From: Larix kaempferi
Taxonomy: Eukaryota; Streptophyta; Pinopsida; Pinales; Pinaceae
NCBI GenBank assembly: GCA_027924585.1
Contig: BSBM01000779.1
Span: 11,125,001-11,189,000, forward strand
DNA: 64,000 nucleotides
Direction: 5' to 3'
Shown here: positions 23,851 to 35,500 of the stretch, one piece after another
Layout of the letters: the number at the start of each line of letters is the position of its first letter
Numbering within the stretch: the first letter of the stretch is position 1
Translations under genes and position numbers: made by a program
The notes under the pieces: generated by a model
Databases searched by the model: none
Seen by the model: only the letters and a program-made list of their open reading frames with translations
What the model was told of the DNA's origin: nothing

Positions 23851-24396
23851 TCAGTTTCTTCCCATTTGGCACAATATTACAAGCTTTTCTTTCAATAAAA
23901 TTAACATATATATCTATATAGACACCGTTTCTAGAATGATCTTTCATTAAAGCCAATAAACATTAGGTTTTATACCCTTTCATTTAAGCCAATAAACATT
24001 AGGTTTTATTCTTAGGTATAAATCTAGGAGCCATAACTTTTGTCACGAGCACATTCCACATCCACCTAGCTCGGATGTGCAAAGGAGTCACCGAGCATGC
24101 ATTCTACACAGTCGCCCGACCAAGATCTACAGTACTATACGCATTCGATCGTTGAGTAGAGCAAAGCATTCAGTGTTTATATTGTTCTTGCAGCAGGTCT
24201 TCCAGAATCTGATCCCGAGCCTATATTTGTTCATAATTTATTGAGATGAGCGACAAATATCAATGAGATTTTTGTAAACAATGACTCCAAAAGCTCAGAA
24301 CCATAGCCATGCATGCAATAATTATAAGCATATCAAGAACATGAAGAGCCATCACCACATGAGGACGGAAGGCAGTATTAAGTGATAAATACTTAC

Positions 24397-24867
24397 ACAA
24401 GACATGGCTGCTACTCTTCAAGATATTGGTACTTGAAGATTTGGCGGCAGTGTGTGCAGGAGTAGGATTATATAATCTCACGTTGCTTATAAAATAGGCC
24501 CGGAAGAACTCCCCGTTCTCTCTCAACAAACCCTTCCAAACTGCAGCCATTAAATTAATAATCTCAAACTAAACCATAAATACAGTATAACATTACCTGC
24601 GCGTATCTGTAAACTAGCATGATAATGCAAAACAATTAGACCTAAAAGTAGTGAAGTAAAACCTGCAATGGTGAGCAAAGGGTGGATGTTGGCATGCTTG
24701 GCTAGGGTTCCGACGCAGCCGTTGAGGTCCATGCGAAAGAGCAGACATCTCTCGATCAAATGCTGAACCTTGCGGATCATCTGCACCCGCGTATCCTTGT
24801 TTCGATCATCGTCGGTTTGCTTCAGAATCGACCCTCGATCGACTCGGTTGGTTCGATGAATTCTCAT
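24397..24867 (-). CDS. A_thal_3526 (TIGR01589/PF09713) domain protein
   Basis: Exon 1 is 24867-24663 and starts at ATG. Intron 1 (24662-24541, 122 bp, GT-AG) joins in phase to exon 2, which starts at 24540. The joined reading gives a conserved core of about 60 residues: MIRKVQHLIERCL (about 30-42), a variable D-x-N-x-C segment, LAKHANIHPLLT, then VWKGLLRENGEFFRAY. This matches the plant-only domain with pattern V-x-x-LIE-x-CL...Q-A-x-I-x-P...VW-x-x-L-x-x-x-N-x-x-FF-x-AY. The function of the family is unknown to me. A strong donor (GTAAGT at 24396-24391) suggests a further exon I could not place; without it the frame stays open to 24260 (about 160 residues). No stop or frameshift interrupts the domain, unlike almost every other gene here. 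The 25-residue N-terminus ahead of the domain is basic. Confidence 0.7.
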
Positions 24868-26490
24868 TGCAAAGACAGATTTAGTATGGAATGTATAACT
24901 GTATTGCCCGTCGACAAAAGATGAGAAGAAGCGGCGAGAGTATCATGGGGATTAGCTCATTAAACAACGGAGAAGATGAGATAATGCGTAACTGTAGAAT
25001 CTTATCCAAACGCCATCCCTCGTGGGCTAAAACACTAGCCTCATCTTCTCATGGAGATAAGAGTGATCGAGAAGCCAATGGGGGCGAGCGTGGAATCTTG
25101 GCGAAGATAATATCCACACGCTTCGTTGAAGGTGATAGGAAAAGAAATTAATGGTAGTACTAGAGAAAGAATGCCCATGTCATCATCTATGTAGGAACTT
25201 GCTTATTTTCTCTGCCACACGCTTCAAGTTCCACTAGTTGTTTCTCCATATTCCTTTTTTGGTGTACTATGTCATCTTCTTCATTATTCCTTTTGTTTTG
25301 TCATACAATTTACATAGCCACTCCTTTTGTTTGTAATATACAAACATACCATACAATTGTACAACCACTATGCTGGTTTTATTCCAACGGTGTCATATTC
25401 ATGCATGTGAAGTCAAGAAACAACAAATATGTCAGTCTTCGCATGGAAAATGTTATTATCAGATTCTCTGATATTACTATTGTAATGATTTTAATCCATA
25501 CATATTGTGTATGGTTCATTTATATCCACTTAATTTATATTCACTTATATGGTATGTGTTCATTGTATGAAGAGGAGCACTTAGTTGCTAAAGAGCTAGT
25601 AGATATTGCCACTTACTATATATCTAGTATTATGTTATTACAAATAAAAAGTAATTAAAAAAATTTTGTAAACTCATAAAATTAAAAATTAAAACCAAAT
25701 AAAAATTAATTAGAAAATTCATGTTTATTTATAAAAAACAAATAAACAATAATTAAAAAAAATCTGTCTATTAATAAAATATAATAAATTAAAACTAGCA
25801 TAGATTTATTTTAAACCTGGATCTATCAAAGCATTAAGAGAGATCAAATGTTTAAAGGTGTAATTTTTTTAGATGTATTAAAAATTTAAATTAAAAAAAT
25901 TACACCTAATTAAATTGGATTTATCTATATTCAAAATTATGGTGACTTCAGTACATTTCTTTCTAAGCTTTTATAACATAAGAATAATATATTACAACAA
26001 ACAAAATAATATATATAATTAAAAATTAAATCATTGAATTTAATTATAATTAAAAAAACTAATTTAATTATAATTAAAAATTAAATTAATTGTATATTTA
26101 AATTTGATTAATTATTAGAATTTGATAAAAAAAATCAATAAAATTTGAGATACTCATTTAGGTTAAAGAAATTTGAATTGTAACAAAAATTATGAAATAA
26201 CATTCTCAATCAAATCAAATGATATTTATTTTATTACTTAGTTTAACCTTATGAGTGAAGTAATTTTTATATTATAAATTTATTTCGTATTTTTTAATAT
26301 CACAAAATCTAATATCTTTAGATTAGTTTTATTTAGTAAATAATATATAATGATGGAATATTAATAAAAAAAATATTAAGAAATAAAAAAATAAATTAAT
26401 TTATATATATTTTGGAACTTTTAAATCATATTGGTCTATTTCTTTTTTATTTCAAATTTAATCAAAAATTTAAAAAAAAATCATAAATAT
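24868..26490. other. Upstream flank and AT-rich intergenic
   Basis: The first 300 bp upstream of the A_thal_3526 gene could hold its 5' leader and promoter on the minus strand, but no TATA box can be assigned with confidence. An 86-codon and a 129-codon plus-strand ORF lack recognisable motifs. From about 25640 base composition becomes extremely AT-rich. Confidence 0.4.
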
Positions 26491-26666
26491 AAATAATTCA
26501 AATTATAAAATTCAAAATACAATAAAGTTATTTGAGAACTCTAAATCAAATTGTATAACATTTATATTTCATTTCTCATATTTATGTAGGAACAAATTAT
26601 AAAATCCAAATACAATAAAGTTATTTGAGAACTCTAAATCAAATCGTATAACATTTATATTTCATG
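26491..26666. repeat. 92-bp direct duplication in AT-rich DNA
   Basis: The phrase ACAATAAAGTTATTTGAGAA occurs near 26519 and 26611, with the following ACTCTAAATCAAAT...GTATAACATTTATATTTCAT repeated in both. Confidence 0.85.
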
Positions 26667-27199
26667 GAGATGAATGGTTAGATAGGTTTGCGAAAATGTG
26701 ATCTTTTATAAAAAAATTATTTTTATATTAATTTGAATGTTTATATTAGTAAATTTGATTTTTTATAAACATAATATTTTTTTCCATAAATTTATTTTTA
26801 ATTTTATTTTTTATTTATTAATAATAATAATAATAGAAAAATAATATTTTTAAATATATCTTAAAAACGAAAATAATATGTGATATCGCAAAATATTATT
26901 AATTATTTTGATTTAATATTGTGACAATTATTTTAATGTGAGAGTTATATTTTAAAATAAAAATAAAAAGTGACACTTTGCACAACAAACTATTTTTTAT
27001 TATTAAATAAAAGAAAAAGGCACTTGGAGAATTCATCTAAATGAGAGGACATCACCATGGCACAAGAGAACATGTGTAAGCAAACTAGAGAGATGTGTAC
27101 CAATCAAATCCAATCTAAAACTCAACAATCAGACAAGATCCTAAATCATAGGGATTTATGGATTGATTGGAGATTTGATTGGGATGGCACAAGGCCGGG

Positions 27200-27474
27200 G
27201 CAAAACTATATATAATAGTGCACTAAGATAGCATGGGACGCCATGTTGTGCATGGAGGAATGGTGTTGAGTGTTCTCTCTTTTCATAATTTCATCATTAC
27301 TTGTTACGGACTCTGAGAGAGAGTGTCACGTGGAAGTGACTGTTTGGCATTCTAGTGCATTGTGGTGATCCAACTCGGGGGTGGAGCTGGGAAAACAGTC
27401 GAGTTTCTCTATCCTATGGTTAGAAGGAGTTGATTCTCCAGGCAGTTTTTCCCATTGTTGTACTCTTCACAGGT
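27200..27474 (+). promoter_or_regulatory. Possible TATA box, leader exon and splice donor
   Basis: A TATA-like ACTATATATAATAG lies at about 27205, preceded by ATTGATTGG and GATTGGG words (CCAAT-type on the other strand). About 260 bp later CTTCACAG/GTATGTCT gives a good donor at about 27473. The composition between them is much less AT-rich than the surroundings. This could be the promoter and non-coding first exon of a gene whose coding exons I cannot find, or a solo retroelement edge. Confidence 0.25.
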
Positions 27475-28562
27475 ATGTCTAAATAAATTTCAATTCGAAT
27501 TTATGTTTATGGAGAAGGTTTTTCTGTTGAATGGATGTGGTTATTGCTTTCATGGGGGTCCATAGAATAATGTGTAGATACTAAGTAGCAAAAGAACTCT
27601 GCATGTTACATCTATAGTAAAGGTGTTCTTAAGGAAGCGGACTAAGAACTTTGTTAAAATGTAGAACCAGGAGTAAATCATTTTTTGGACTGTATAAAAA
27701 AAAAATGGGTCCAAGCAATTATGAGATTGTTCATGAATGTAGCAAATGTGGGATCGATTCTATTCATTGTAAAATTATAGCCTTCTCTTCCTTTGTGTTT
27801 CATAAATCATTGAAAAATATATGTTATGAAAATCATTTTTTTTTGTTTAATCCGGTGGCATAGTTCTGTTATACAGATCGTCCTTGTATACTTTGATGGT
27901 ATGAACTCTATTATAAAATTCATCTTTATCTATTTTGATGGGATAATACCTCTATAAATCATGGTTCTACTAAGAACCACATATATTATGAAATGAGAAC
28001 TCGACACCGTTCTCTTTTTCTCTCCTAATTTTAGTAGCTATTTTTACCTCCGTTTCAAAAAGGGTTGATACGAATATCACACATTTTCATTTTGAGGCAT
28101 TTTTTCAAGCCTTTGAATTATCTTTGTTGTAAAATATTTTTAATTTCTATTTTCAAGTGTGTTTTTAGAAATTTAACAAAATAACATACATTTATAAGCA
28201 ATCTATAATGAAAATCATATACATTTTGCAATTTTTTCTATAAAATAAGACATTTTTATGGACAAAATAAGACAATTTTATTGACAAAATTGTAAAAAAT
28301 TCCAGAAAATAAAGACATTTAAAACCATTTTCAATGAATTTTCAGAGATTTTTTGTATAAAAATGATACTATTTCATATTATTTTCAGAAAAGTGATGAT
28401 TCATATAAATTCATGAAAAACTATATCATATATTTGTAAAAAACATATTAAAAACATTATATATAGAAATTTTATTTCTAAAATAAAGTCTGAAAGTCAA
28501 AACATTACTAATATATCTTATCAAAAAATTGTCAAATTTAACATTTTCTTCAAGACATGAAA
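27475..28562. other. AT-rich intergenic, no gene recognised
   Basis: Follows the possible leader exon. A 70-codon ORF at 27651-27863 has no recognisable domain. The right part runs into the 3' flank of the methyltransferase gene. Confidence 0.45.
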
Positions 28563-30398
28563 CTAATCAACAATATCATGCAGGCCAAATTCTTCATCAA
28601 AATTGGAATTTTCTGGAGCTTGGCTTTCCTCAGGGAGATCAGTGTCCTCTTCAGTTGGGTCTTCTATGTCTGCAAGATTCCCAAAGTGCTCCTTTCCAAA
28701 CACCCCTCCTAATGGGGGTTGAGGCTCTTTTGAAATCTTTGCCACAATTGTTTCACTAAACTCCCCTTTCTTCAAACCAACTTCTTGCAGTTCATCTGGA
28801 AGAAATTGAATAGCATTAACTCTGTGCTTGATGTAATTGCATTGAAGTGGATCATTATCAATGGATATGCAATTTCTTCATTTTTGTAAGGAACATGCTA
28901 TTATTGTACCTAATCACCCAAAAAAAAAAAAGTCAAATAGCATAAAGAGCATACTTTAAAACAATAAAATAATGAAGAATAAAAAAGACAATAAAACTTG
29001 AAATATGTTTTCATATGTAATATTAGAAAGTTTACCTGAACCCGAGAAAAAATCTAAGACCCAATCTCCTTCTCTTGAAAATGTATCTATGAGATAATTA
29101 ATCAATGCTTGTGACTTTTGATAGATGTTTACAGTCACTCCTTTCAAATCCCTTTCTTCATATGTTAATTTTTTAACCACGACATTATAACTCAACACCT
29201 GACTATATTTTCCTTCACTCTTTTCACTGATTAAAAGAGATTCATAAATCTCATCTTTTTTCCAAGTTGCAAGATCAGCAAGGATAATTTTAAGGACCCA
29301 TACTTATTTAAAAGTGTATAAACCTTGGCGAATCTTACCAATTATTAAAATGTCAACTATAAAATATTTGGCGATATTTTTCTAAAATTATTTCAATTTC
29401 TAAGTATTTTATATAGTTTATATAATAATTTGGTGATTTTTAGAGTGAAAAAAGTTTACCCTATCAAAATTGGGTGAAATGGGGCTTCAAAAAATGCAAA
29501 TTGGCGAATTTGTTTTGTAAAAAAACTTGGAAAAATAGCCCATGGGCTAAATTTCACCCCTAAAACTATCCTTGGCAAGATGTATGTTTTCAATGTCACT
29601 CAGAAATGGATCACTGCTAGAGCTACGAATATTAGGCTTTTTCCTGTAACAAAAATATAAAAAAAGTAATTAACTTATCAATAAATATAATTGATTTATA
29701 AATTCAAAAACTTGATAATATAGTAAAAATCTATTGCCAATAAAGTTGCTTCCTTGTTTTTCCTTTACCCTTGAAGGATGTCAACAACCCCCCTAATTGT
29801 GTGTCTGAATGGAAAACAACAAATCTCCATAGTGGTCATGTTGTGACATCTACAAATCCCGAAACCACTTTATTGAATGATTGGTAAGTATAAGGCTCAC
29901 AATCTTAAGTAGTGTTTCGGATATTGTATCCATGAGGAATATCTGCAATAACTAGTGCGTACTCTTTTTTAAGAACAAGATTTGCAATATCTGCACAGTC
30001 ACCTAAAATGACTTTATATTGCACAGTGTCAAGCCCATTCCAAATATAATGATCAAGTGTATCATCAAGTTCAATGTTTGCAAGACGTTGTCTCCTTTGT
30101 CGTTCTATTTTTTCTCTTTGGATATGAATTTTGAAGGACTCTGATACTCCATCTATACCCCTCTTTGGCATCTTCAAATGAAAATTATCTCTATAAGTAA
30201 TAAAATAGAAATGAATTGAATTAGTAAATAAATAAAATAGGATGTATCATAGATCAACATATCTTCTTGAATGCAACAAAAAATTGTTTTAAGGTTTCTA
30301 TTGAGCTTGAGTCTGGATAGTTGCATTTGACATCATCCCAACTGTTCTCATTCAACACTATAACCATCTCCTCTTGTATTTTCATGTATATATTGTGA
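28563..30398 (-). pseudogene. Permuted DNA N6/N4-methyltransferase module (3' part of ParB-MTase gene)
   Basis: Exons on the minus strand: B 30398 to about 30268; C 30190 to about 29775; D 29643-29036, interrupted by a MITE; E 28909-28563. C carries a GDCADIANL segment and ADIPHGYNI, the place of the catalytic (D/N/S)PP(Y/W) motif IV; the catalytic Asp codon is 29943-29941, but PP is replaced by IP. D ends in REGDWVLDFFSGSG, and E continues T-I-I-A...RNCISIDNDPLQCNYIKHR, the SAM-binding motif I and the following acidic strand. D and E join exactly in phase. Motif IV before motif I is the permuted order of PF01555-type enzymes. An acidic C-terminal tail ends at TAG 28565-28563. Stops occur in C (TAA 29907-29905; TGA about 29834) and E (TGA about 28878), so it is probably inactive. 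The exon B donor and the C to D junction remain unresolved. Confidence 0.75.
29279..29575. mobile_element. MITE-like element inside the methyltransferase exon, copy 2
   Basis: About 297 bp, with imperfect terminal inverted repeats CAAGGATAATTTTAAGG (29279) and CCTAAAACTATCCTTG (29559-29574). It interrupts exon D: coding sequence ending ...DIENIHLA on one side resumes as ADLATWKKDEIYE on the other. The right end shares about 85 bp with copy 1 at 13985-14275. GCAAGAT appears in both flanks but not exactly abutting, so the target duplication is uncertain. No coding capacity. Confidence 0.65.
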
Positions 30399-30400
30399 CT

Positions 30401-30501
30401 AGACAATGAAACAATAAAGGATATTTACAATCATATATAATAATATAACAGAATACTTAGAACATAAAAAAAATGTTAATCTCAAGAACAAAACATCGTA
30501 C
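30401..30501. repeat. 101-bp direct repeat, left copy (intron of ParB-MTase gene)
   Basis: This segment matches 36223-36323 at 96 of 101 positions by eye. On the minus strand it abuts the splice acceptor (AG at 30400-30399) of exon B. The other copy follows the donor of the upstream exon, so together they mark one original small intron. Confidence 0.9.
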
Positions 30502-31639
30502 TGTTACTGGGCAAATTAGCAGGGCTAATTCCAAGTAAGCAAAAATAAGACCAGTGACCCAATGTCACCTCGGTCACCGTGCTAACTTCTTCAAAAGTTG
30601 AAACCTCCAAGGAGAAGTATCCTTATGGAGTCCTGTAGAAACATTGAGACAACCACAAACTATATTTTATATGCAATCTTTATTATTAGACCAGTGCCTA
30701 GATGGAGTCAATGTATTCAACTTTAGTCAATCAAGCAATGAAATATATATCAAATAATCAATATTGGATCAAAATACTGTATTTCCAATAATCATTAACC
30801 AACAACCAAGTATGCCTTAAGTGTAGTTTCGATACCTTTCATTCATCAGATTTGCGCATGATAATTTCAATAACCAAATTGTAATTATACATATACACTA
30901 AGAGATGAAATGTAAAGGATCACTTATCATGTAAACAAATATCATGTTAATTCTATTCAATTAGGTACTGGAGATATTATGACCATCAATCAATCATGTA
31001 TGAATAAGATTTATGTTATATATAGCAATGAGGCATCAATTTCATTTATAACATTCAATGAAGTGTGTAAGCCAATAAACCTTAATCATTAACCGAATAA
31101 GGACTTAGTGATAATTGTCAATGTCAATTTTAACCTACCGCAATGATGTCAAATATGTATGCAATTAGATAGTATAACAGCCCATATGGAAATAAAATCA
31201 GATCTCAGCTTTAAACTAAAAAATAGGTAAAGTTTAGCAATCGATTAGCATATATGTAATTATATTCCCAATTTACACAGAAAATGGTCTTAAAAACAAC
31301 TAATTATTATTACAAAAATTAGTAAACAAAATGTAAAAAAAATAATAATAATTAAACTCCAAGTGTTCCAAAACTTAAATTTTTTATTTGTTTTCAATAA
31401 CCAAGTGTTATAGAACCATACCAATGGATATCGTAATTACATAGTAGACACTCCAGAAATATATATAAAACTAGACAAAGGTGATAAAGTGACCACAACT
31501 AAAATATTATTAACCTACCATAACTTAACATGTTGTTTTGTTCGTTTTTGTGTGCAAATATGGCCAAGGAGGGATTAACACCTGGGCTTCCCAAAGGGAA
31601 GGCCTACCTGGATAGATGGTCACGAGTTTGAAGGGATTT

Positions 31640-32254
31640 GGATTTTTTGGGGAGAGCCCGATCTAAGAAACAAAGGGTCGCAATGGGATTTCACGGGTTG
31701 CAATAAAGGGTAGGATCGGGCTACAGCTGCGAAGGAGGGCTCGGTGGTGTGAAGTTCTTAAAGGATGGAAGTGGGGCAGAGCCATAGGGAGCAGCAAAGG
31801 GTGCAAGAAAGGGAAGCCGTGGATGTTGAGGAGTAGGGAGCGATGAGAGAGGAGCAGAGGTGGAAGAAGGGGGTCGCGACTATGGGAGATGGAGAATCCC
31901 GCGAGAGAGCAGGGTTGCAAAGGAAAGAGAGCTCGCGGGAGCAAGCAAAGGATGCGAGGTTAGTGGTAGATGGCGGCAAAGAGAAGGTCTACAGGCGAGG
32001 GTAGCGGTCAAGGGTTTGGAGCAAAGGAAGAAGCAGCGAAGAAGAAGGAGCTACGAAGGATGGCCATGGAGTTGGTTGGAAAGGAGAAGCTGCGGGTTAA
32101 GGGGAGCTGCAGGAGAGCTTTGGAGGTGGAAGGGGCTGTGCATTATTGAGGAAGAATCCCGTAGTAAGGAAGGATGGTGAGGATCTAAGGCATCAGCTGA
32201 AGGGAGATAAAGGTAGCAGCAGGGTCGAGATATAGGTTGGCAGCTGGAAGGGAG
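31640..32254. other. Purine-rich stretch flanking the solo LTR
   Basis: Strong A/G bias on the plus strand (words such as GGAGCAGAGG and GAAGAAGGAG), continuing after the solo LTR at 32858-32940. Opposite-strand ORFs are Ser/Leu/Pro-rich because of the bias and have no domain. The solo LTR cut this stretch in two. Confidence 0.5.
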
Positions 32255-32857
32255 TGTTGAGATATTGTAACTTCAAAAAATATTATATTTGTACTTTATT
32301 ATTCTGGAGATGTTTCATTCCTCCTTGAATATATTATTGTATATCCAGAGATGTTTATTCCTCCGTCGGAATGTGGTAACTTGGGTTATTAGACTTCCCT
32401 AGTGGGGGTCGGCCCTATATGTGTTATGTGGGTCAAAGGGTCATTAGACCACCCTAGAGGGGTCGTCCCAGTCAATTGTAGTGGGGTATTTAACCCATTG
32501 GTTAAATATGATCCTACATGATTTGTGTAAAAGACAAGTCGGAGTAGTGTATAAATAGAGGAGGTGTATTCCTCATTTAACACACTCACTCACTTGAGAG
32601 TAGCACACTTGTGGAGGAGAGGTCTACTATGGTGGAGGAGGAGATCATGTCTTTGGTTTGCATCTTTGTATATTGCTGGTCATATATATTGAGGAAGCTT
32701 TGCTGGGTTTTCTACCCCATGAGGGTTTCTCAGGATAAATCTGTGTCTCTTGTGTTTATGCTATGATTGTTGTTTCTTCAGTGATCCTGTATATGCTATT
32801 ATTGTGAAATGGAATGTAATGCTGCTATTTTCTGTCTTAGCATATTAAATCTTAACA
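32255..32857 (+). mobile_element. Ty1/copia solo LTR with GGGAG target duplication
   Basis: The element starts TGTTGAGATATTG and ends CTTAACA. GGGAG lies immediately before it (32250-32254) and after it (32858-32862), a perfect 5-bp target duplication. A TATAAATAG box is at 32550-32558. Two GGGT(T/C)ATTAGAC-type motifs lie at about 32393 and 32448. It is related to the 3' LTR at 41773-42416 over most of its length. With no internal region, it arose by LTR-LTR recombination. Confidence 0.88.
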
Positions 32858-32940
32858 GGGAGGCTGAGTTAAACAAAAAAGGCTGCGAAGAGGGATCAGC
32901 AGGGAATAGGAAATCGTGGGGGGACTATATAAAACTTAGA

Positions 32941-34629
32941 ATTTAGTTTTTTTTTTTAATATTATCTCTTCTAACATAAAAATAATAAAAATAACCAAAA
33001 AAACATAAGATGAAATAATATTTACAAGCTTCAGAAATAAAAATAATTACCTTCATAAACTCAGAAAAATCAAATAAATTAGCTTAACTAACATAACATT
33101 TACAACTACGAAAACTTCAAAAATTTAGGTTTAAGAAGTAGTTATGAACAACTAGGGTTTTCAATAGAGCTAATCACCATACCTAGGGCATCAATGAGAG
33201 GAGTAAGCCTCCTTGATATGGTACTTGAAAATCTTGGCCAACTAGGGCTCACCTCTACAATATTTAGGATTCGTAGAGGAATCCCATCTTGAGCAACACT
33301 TGAAGACCTAAAGCTCAAGCTTGATTGCAATGGTGATCAATGACGAAAATGACATGCAAATCAAGAGAAAAATGAAGCGATAATGGCTTCCATCCGACCC
33401 TAGCAAGCATCACTTTCATACATTTGACAGAGAGACATCAAACAAAAAGTATAGATACCTCCAAGTGCATGTGTTAAGAAAAAAACTCTAGCCTCACCTT
33501 AGAAATGGAATGAACAAAAGAAAAACTTCCAAGAAATGCTTCAAACTTGCAAAATAACCTTCATCAAGGAGTTACTTCCTTCAAAGAGCCCTATTTAGGG
33601 CAAATAGAAAACATAATGATCTTATCCCAAAAGTTGATGTCTAAAAATGAAGTGAGGAGATCTAATTTATATGATCTCACACTCACTTTTACATAAAGTA
33701 AAGTAAATTTAACATTAAAAATGTCAACTTAAAATTAGAATTAAAATAATATAAAAATAATCAAAGTAGTGGGTAAATTGGGTGTTTTCCCATATTTGAC
33801 CCCTACATGAGAATGGCTAAACAAGGCCAAATTTAACGAAAAGGAAGGCCAAAATGTATAGGGGGGGCGTCATGCCCCAATTAACCCCAACAGTGATGAA
33901 AACCCTCAAAGTCCCCCCTTTTAGAAATCAAACATTATTTCAGGAGGATGATGTCATCCTCTTAAGGAGGGCCCACAGGGAGGGCGCTGCTGAACTGGAG
34001 GACCAGGAGGTTGTTGGATGTGCTCCGAAAGATAAGCATGAGTCTCAGTGCTGGAAAAAATGCCGCTGGAGTGTTGAAACAAGGTGGGGGGCATGTGACC
34101 CAATGACCCACCCCTGGAATACCCGGACACCAACCTCAGGTTTCAAACCCTTTCATGAGGCAGTCAGCGATGCCATTAATCCATAGTACTTCCAAAAGAG
34201 AAGCCAGAGGTTCTGGCCATGCACCTACCTCACAATGATCTTGCTAAACACCCCTCCTGGTCAGAAAAAAAGACACACTCTCCCTGGGGCACCTCTGCAG
34301 GTATGTTGGTGCTAGTACCATCGTAACACTGGCTCCAACTGCGAGACAAGTACTCCTAATGGTGTTCTAGAATCCAAGAATAATATGTGTACCTGTAGAC
34401 CTACACACACATAAAATGACCAAGGACATCAAAATACCCAAAGGAAGACACTTTCGTCCTGCCTTGTTCTTCAAAGAAGACTAAATAAATGCAAAAACAA
34501 ACTATTAACCTATGGCAACATGGAGAACGTCAAATGCAAGGCATAGATAACAGTATATGACTAACCTACCTACCTACACTAACATAAGAAAAAAAAAAGG
34601 ACTAGGTGAAATCATACCACCAATGTAAC
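32941..34629. other. Unassigned part of the composite insertion
   Basis: AT-rich sequence up to about 33840, then a more GC-balanced part (33850-34480). A 110-codon ORF at 33854-34186 on the plus strand has no recognised domain. No splice-supported exon could be built. Confidence 0.4.
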
Positions 34630-35500
34630 CATTTGAGTAAGCAATTCATACCTGTTGGCTTAACTTTGTCTTTGGATAGAATCCAAGATAAAACTTGATC
34701 AATCACGAAGCAAACCTATACCAAGGTATCCATCATGATATAAGATGAGGATTGGCTGGCTACGGGGATCCGAGAGCCAAAATATTGCTTCCATGGCAAA
34801 GAATATCTTTCATAAGCCCCATTTATCCAAGCTTCCACCGGACTAATGTATGGACCATCTGGTTAATATATTGGCATTGAAGAAAAAAATTTATTTAAAA
34901 TTTCTCGGTTGTCCATTAGAGAAAGCACTTGTGAAGGTGGGCCTTGTGAAACTTCACGTATCAACTGTAACATGTTTGGACAATCCCTTGGAGATACATG
35001 CATATTGTTCTTCTTTATAATTATTGTGTTAGTATCCCTAACAATCTTTATCATTTTAATACAGTCAACTACATAATTCCAGCCCTCACATTTCAAACGA
35101 AAAAGATAGACAATATAAATTATGACGATGCGAAAATAATATCATACCTATCCATATACCTGTGTTGTCTTCATTGGAAAGTATTGTTGAGGACTTACCG
35201 ATATTGGACAAGAGGGACTGAACACTTCTTGTAAAACGTAGTTGATTGAGGCTTATCATGAGTTTAGGTATACTAGAGAAATTTTTCACATAATCATTGT
35301 CAATAGGCACCACATCTTGCACCACTGCATCCCTTAGCAAAGAAAAGGGATTGATCCATTCCTCATCGGGGAGAGATCAAGTTCCTCCATCCATATATAT
35401 GCTCGGGGGATGGTCTATCATGATGTTGCAATGCCTCGAAGAATCGTACATCAATGGACCAATGAACTTCCAATAATCATCGTTTTCTGCATACCTTTAG
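34630..35500 (-). pseudogene. Coding-like exons of unknown family inside the insertion
   Basis: Two blocks read as exons on the minus strand. The first (about 35500-35140) continues the frame of the gag-like block and ends at a GT donor near 35160. The second starts after a TTATGTAG acceptor near 35067, contains DNREILNKFF and YISPVEAWINGAYERY, and ends at a donor near 34645. They contain stops (35497, about 35390, 34863, about 34712). The composition looks like real protein rather than random frame, but I do not recognise it. They may be exons captured by the retroelement or part of its own extra ORF. Confidence 0.35.

Noticed and set aside
25269-25658. 129-codon plus-strand ORF near the A_thal_3526 gene
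   Set aside because: Composition follows local AT bias and no domain or splice context is visible.
31663-32180. Overlapping ORFs on both strands near the solo LTR
   Set aside because: They result from the purine/pyrimidine skew of the tract.
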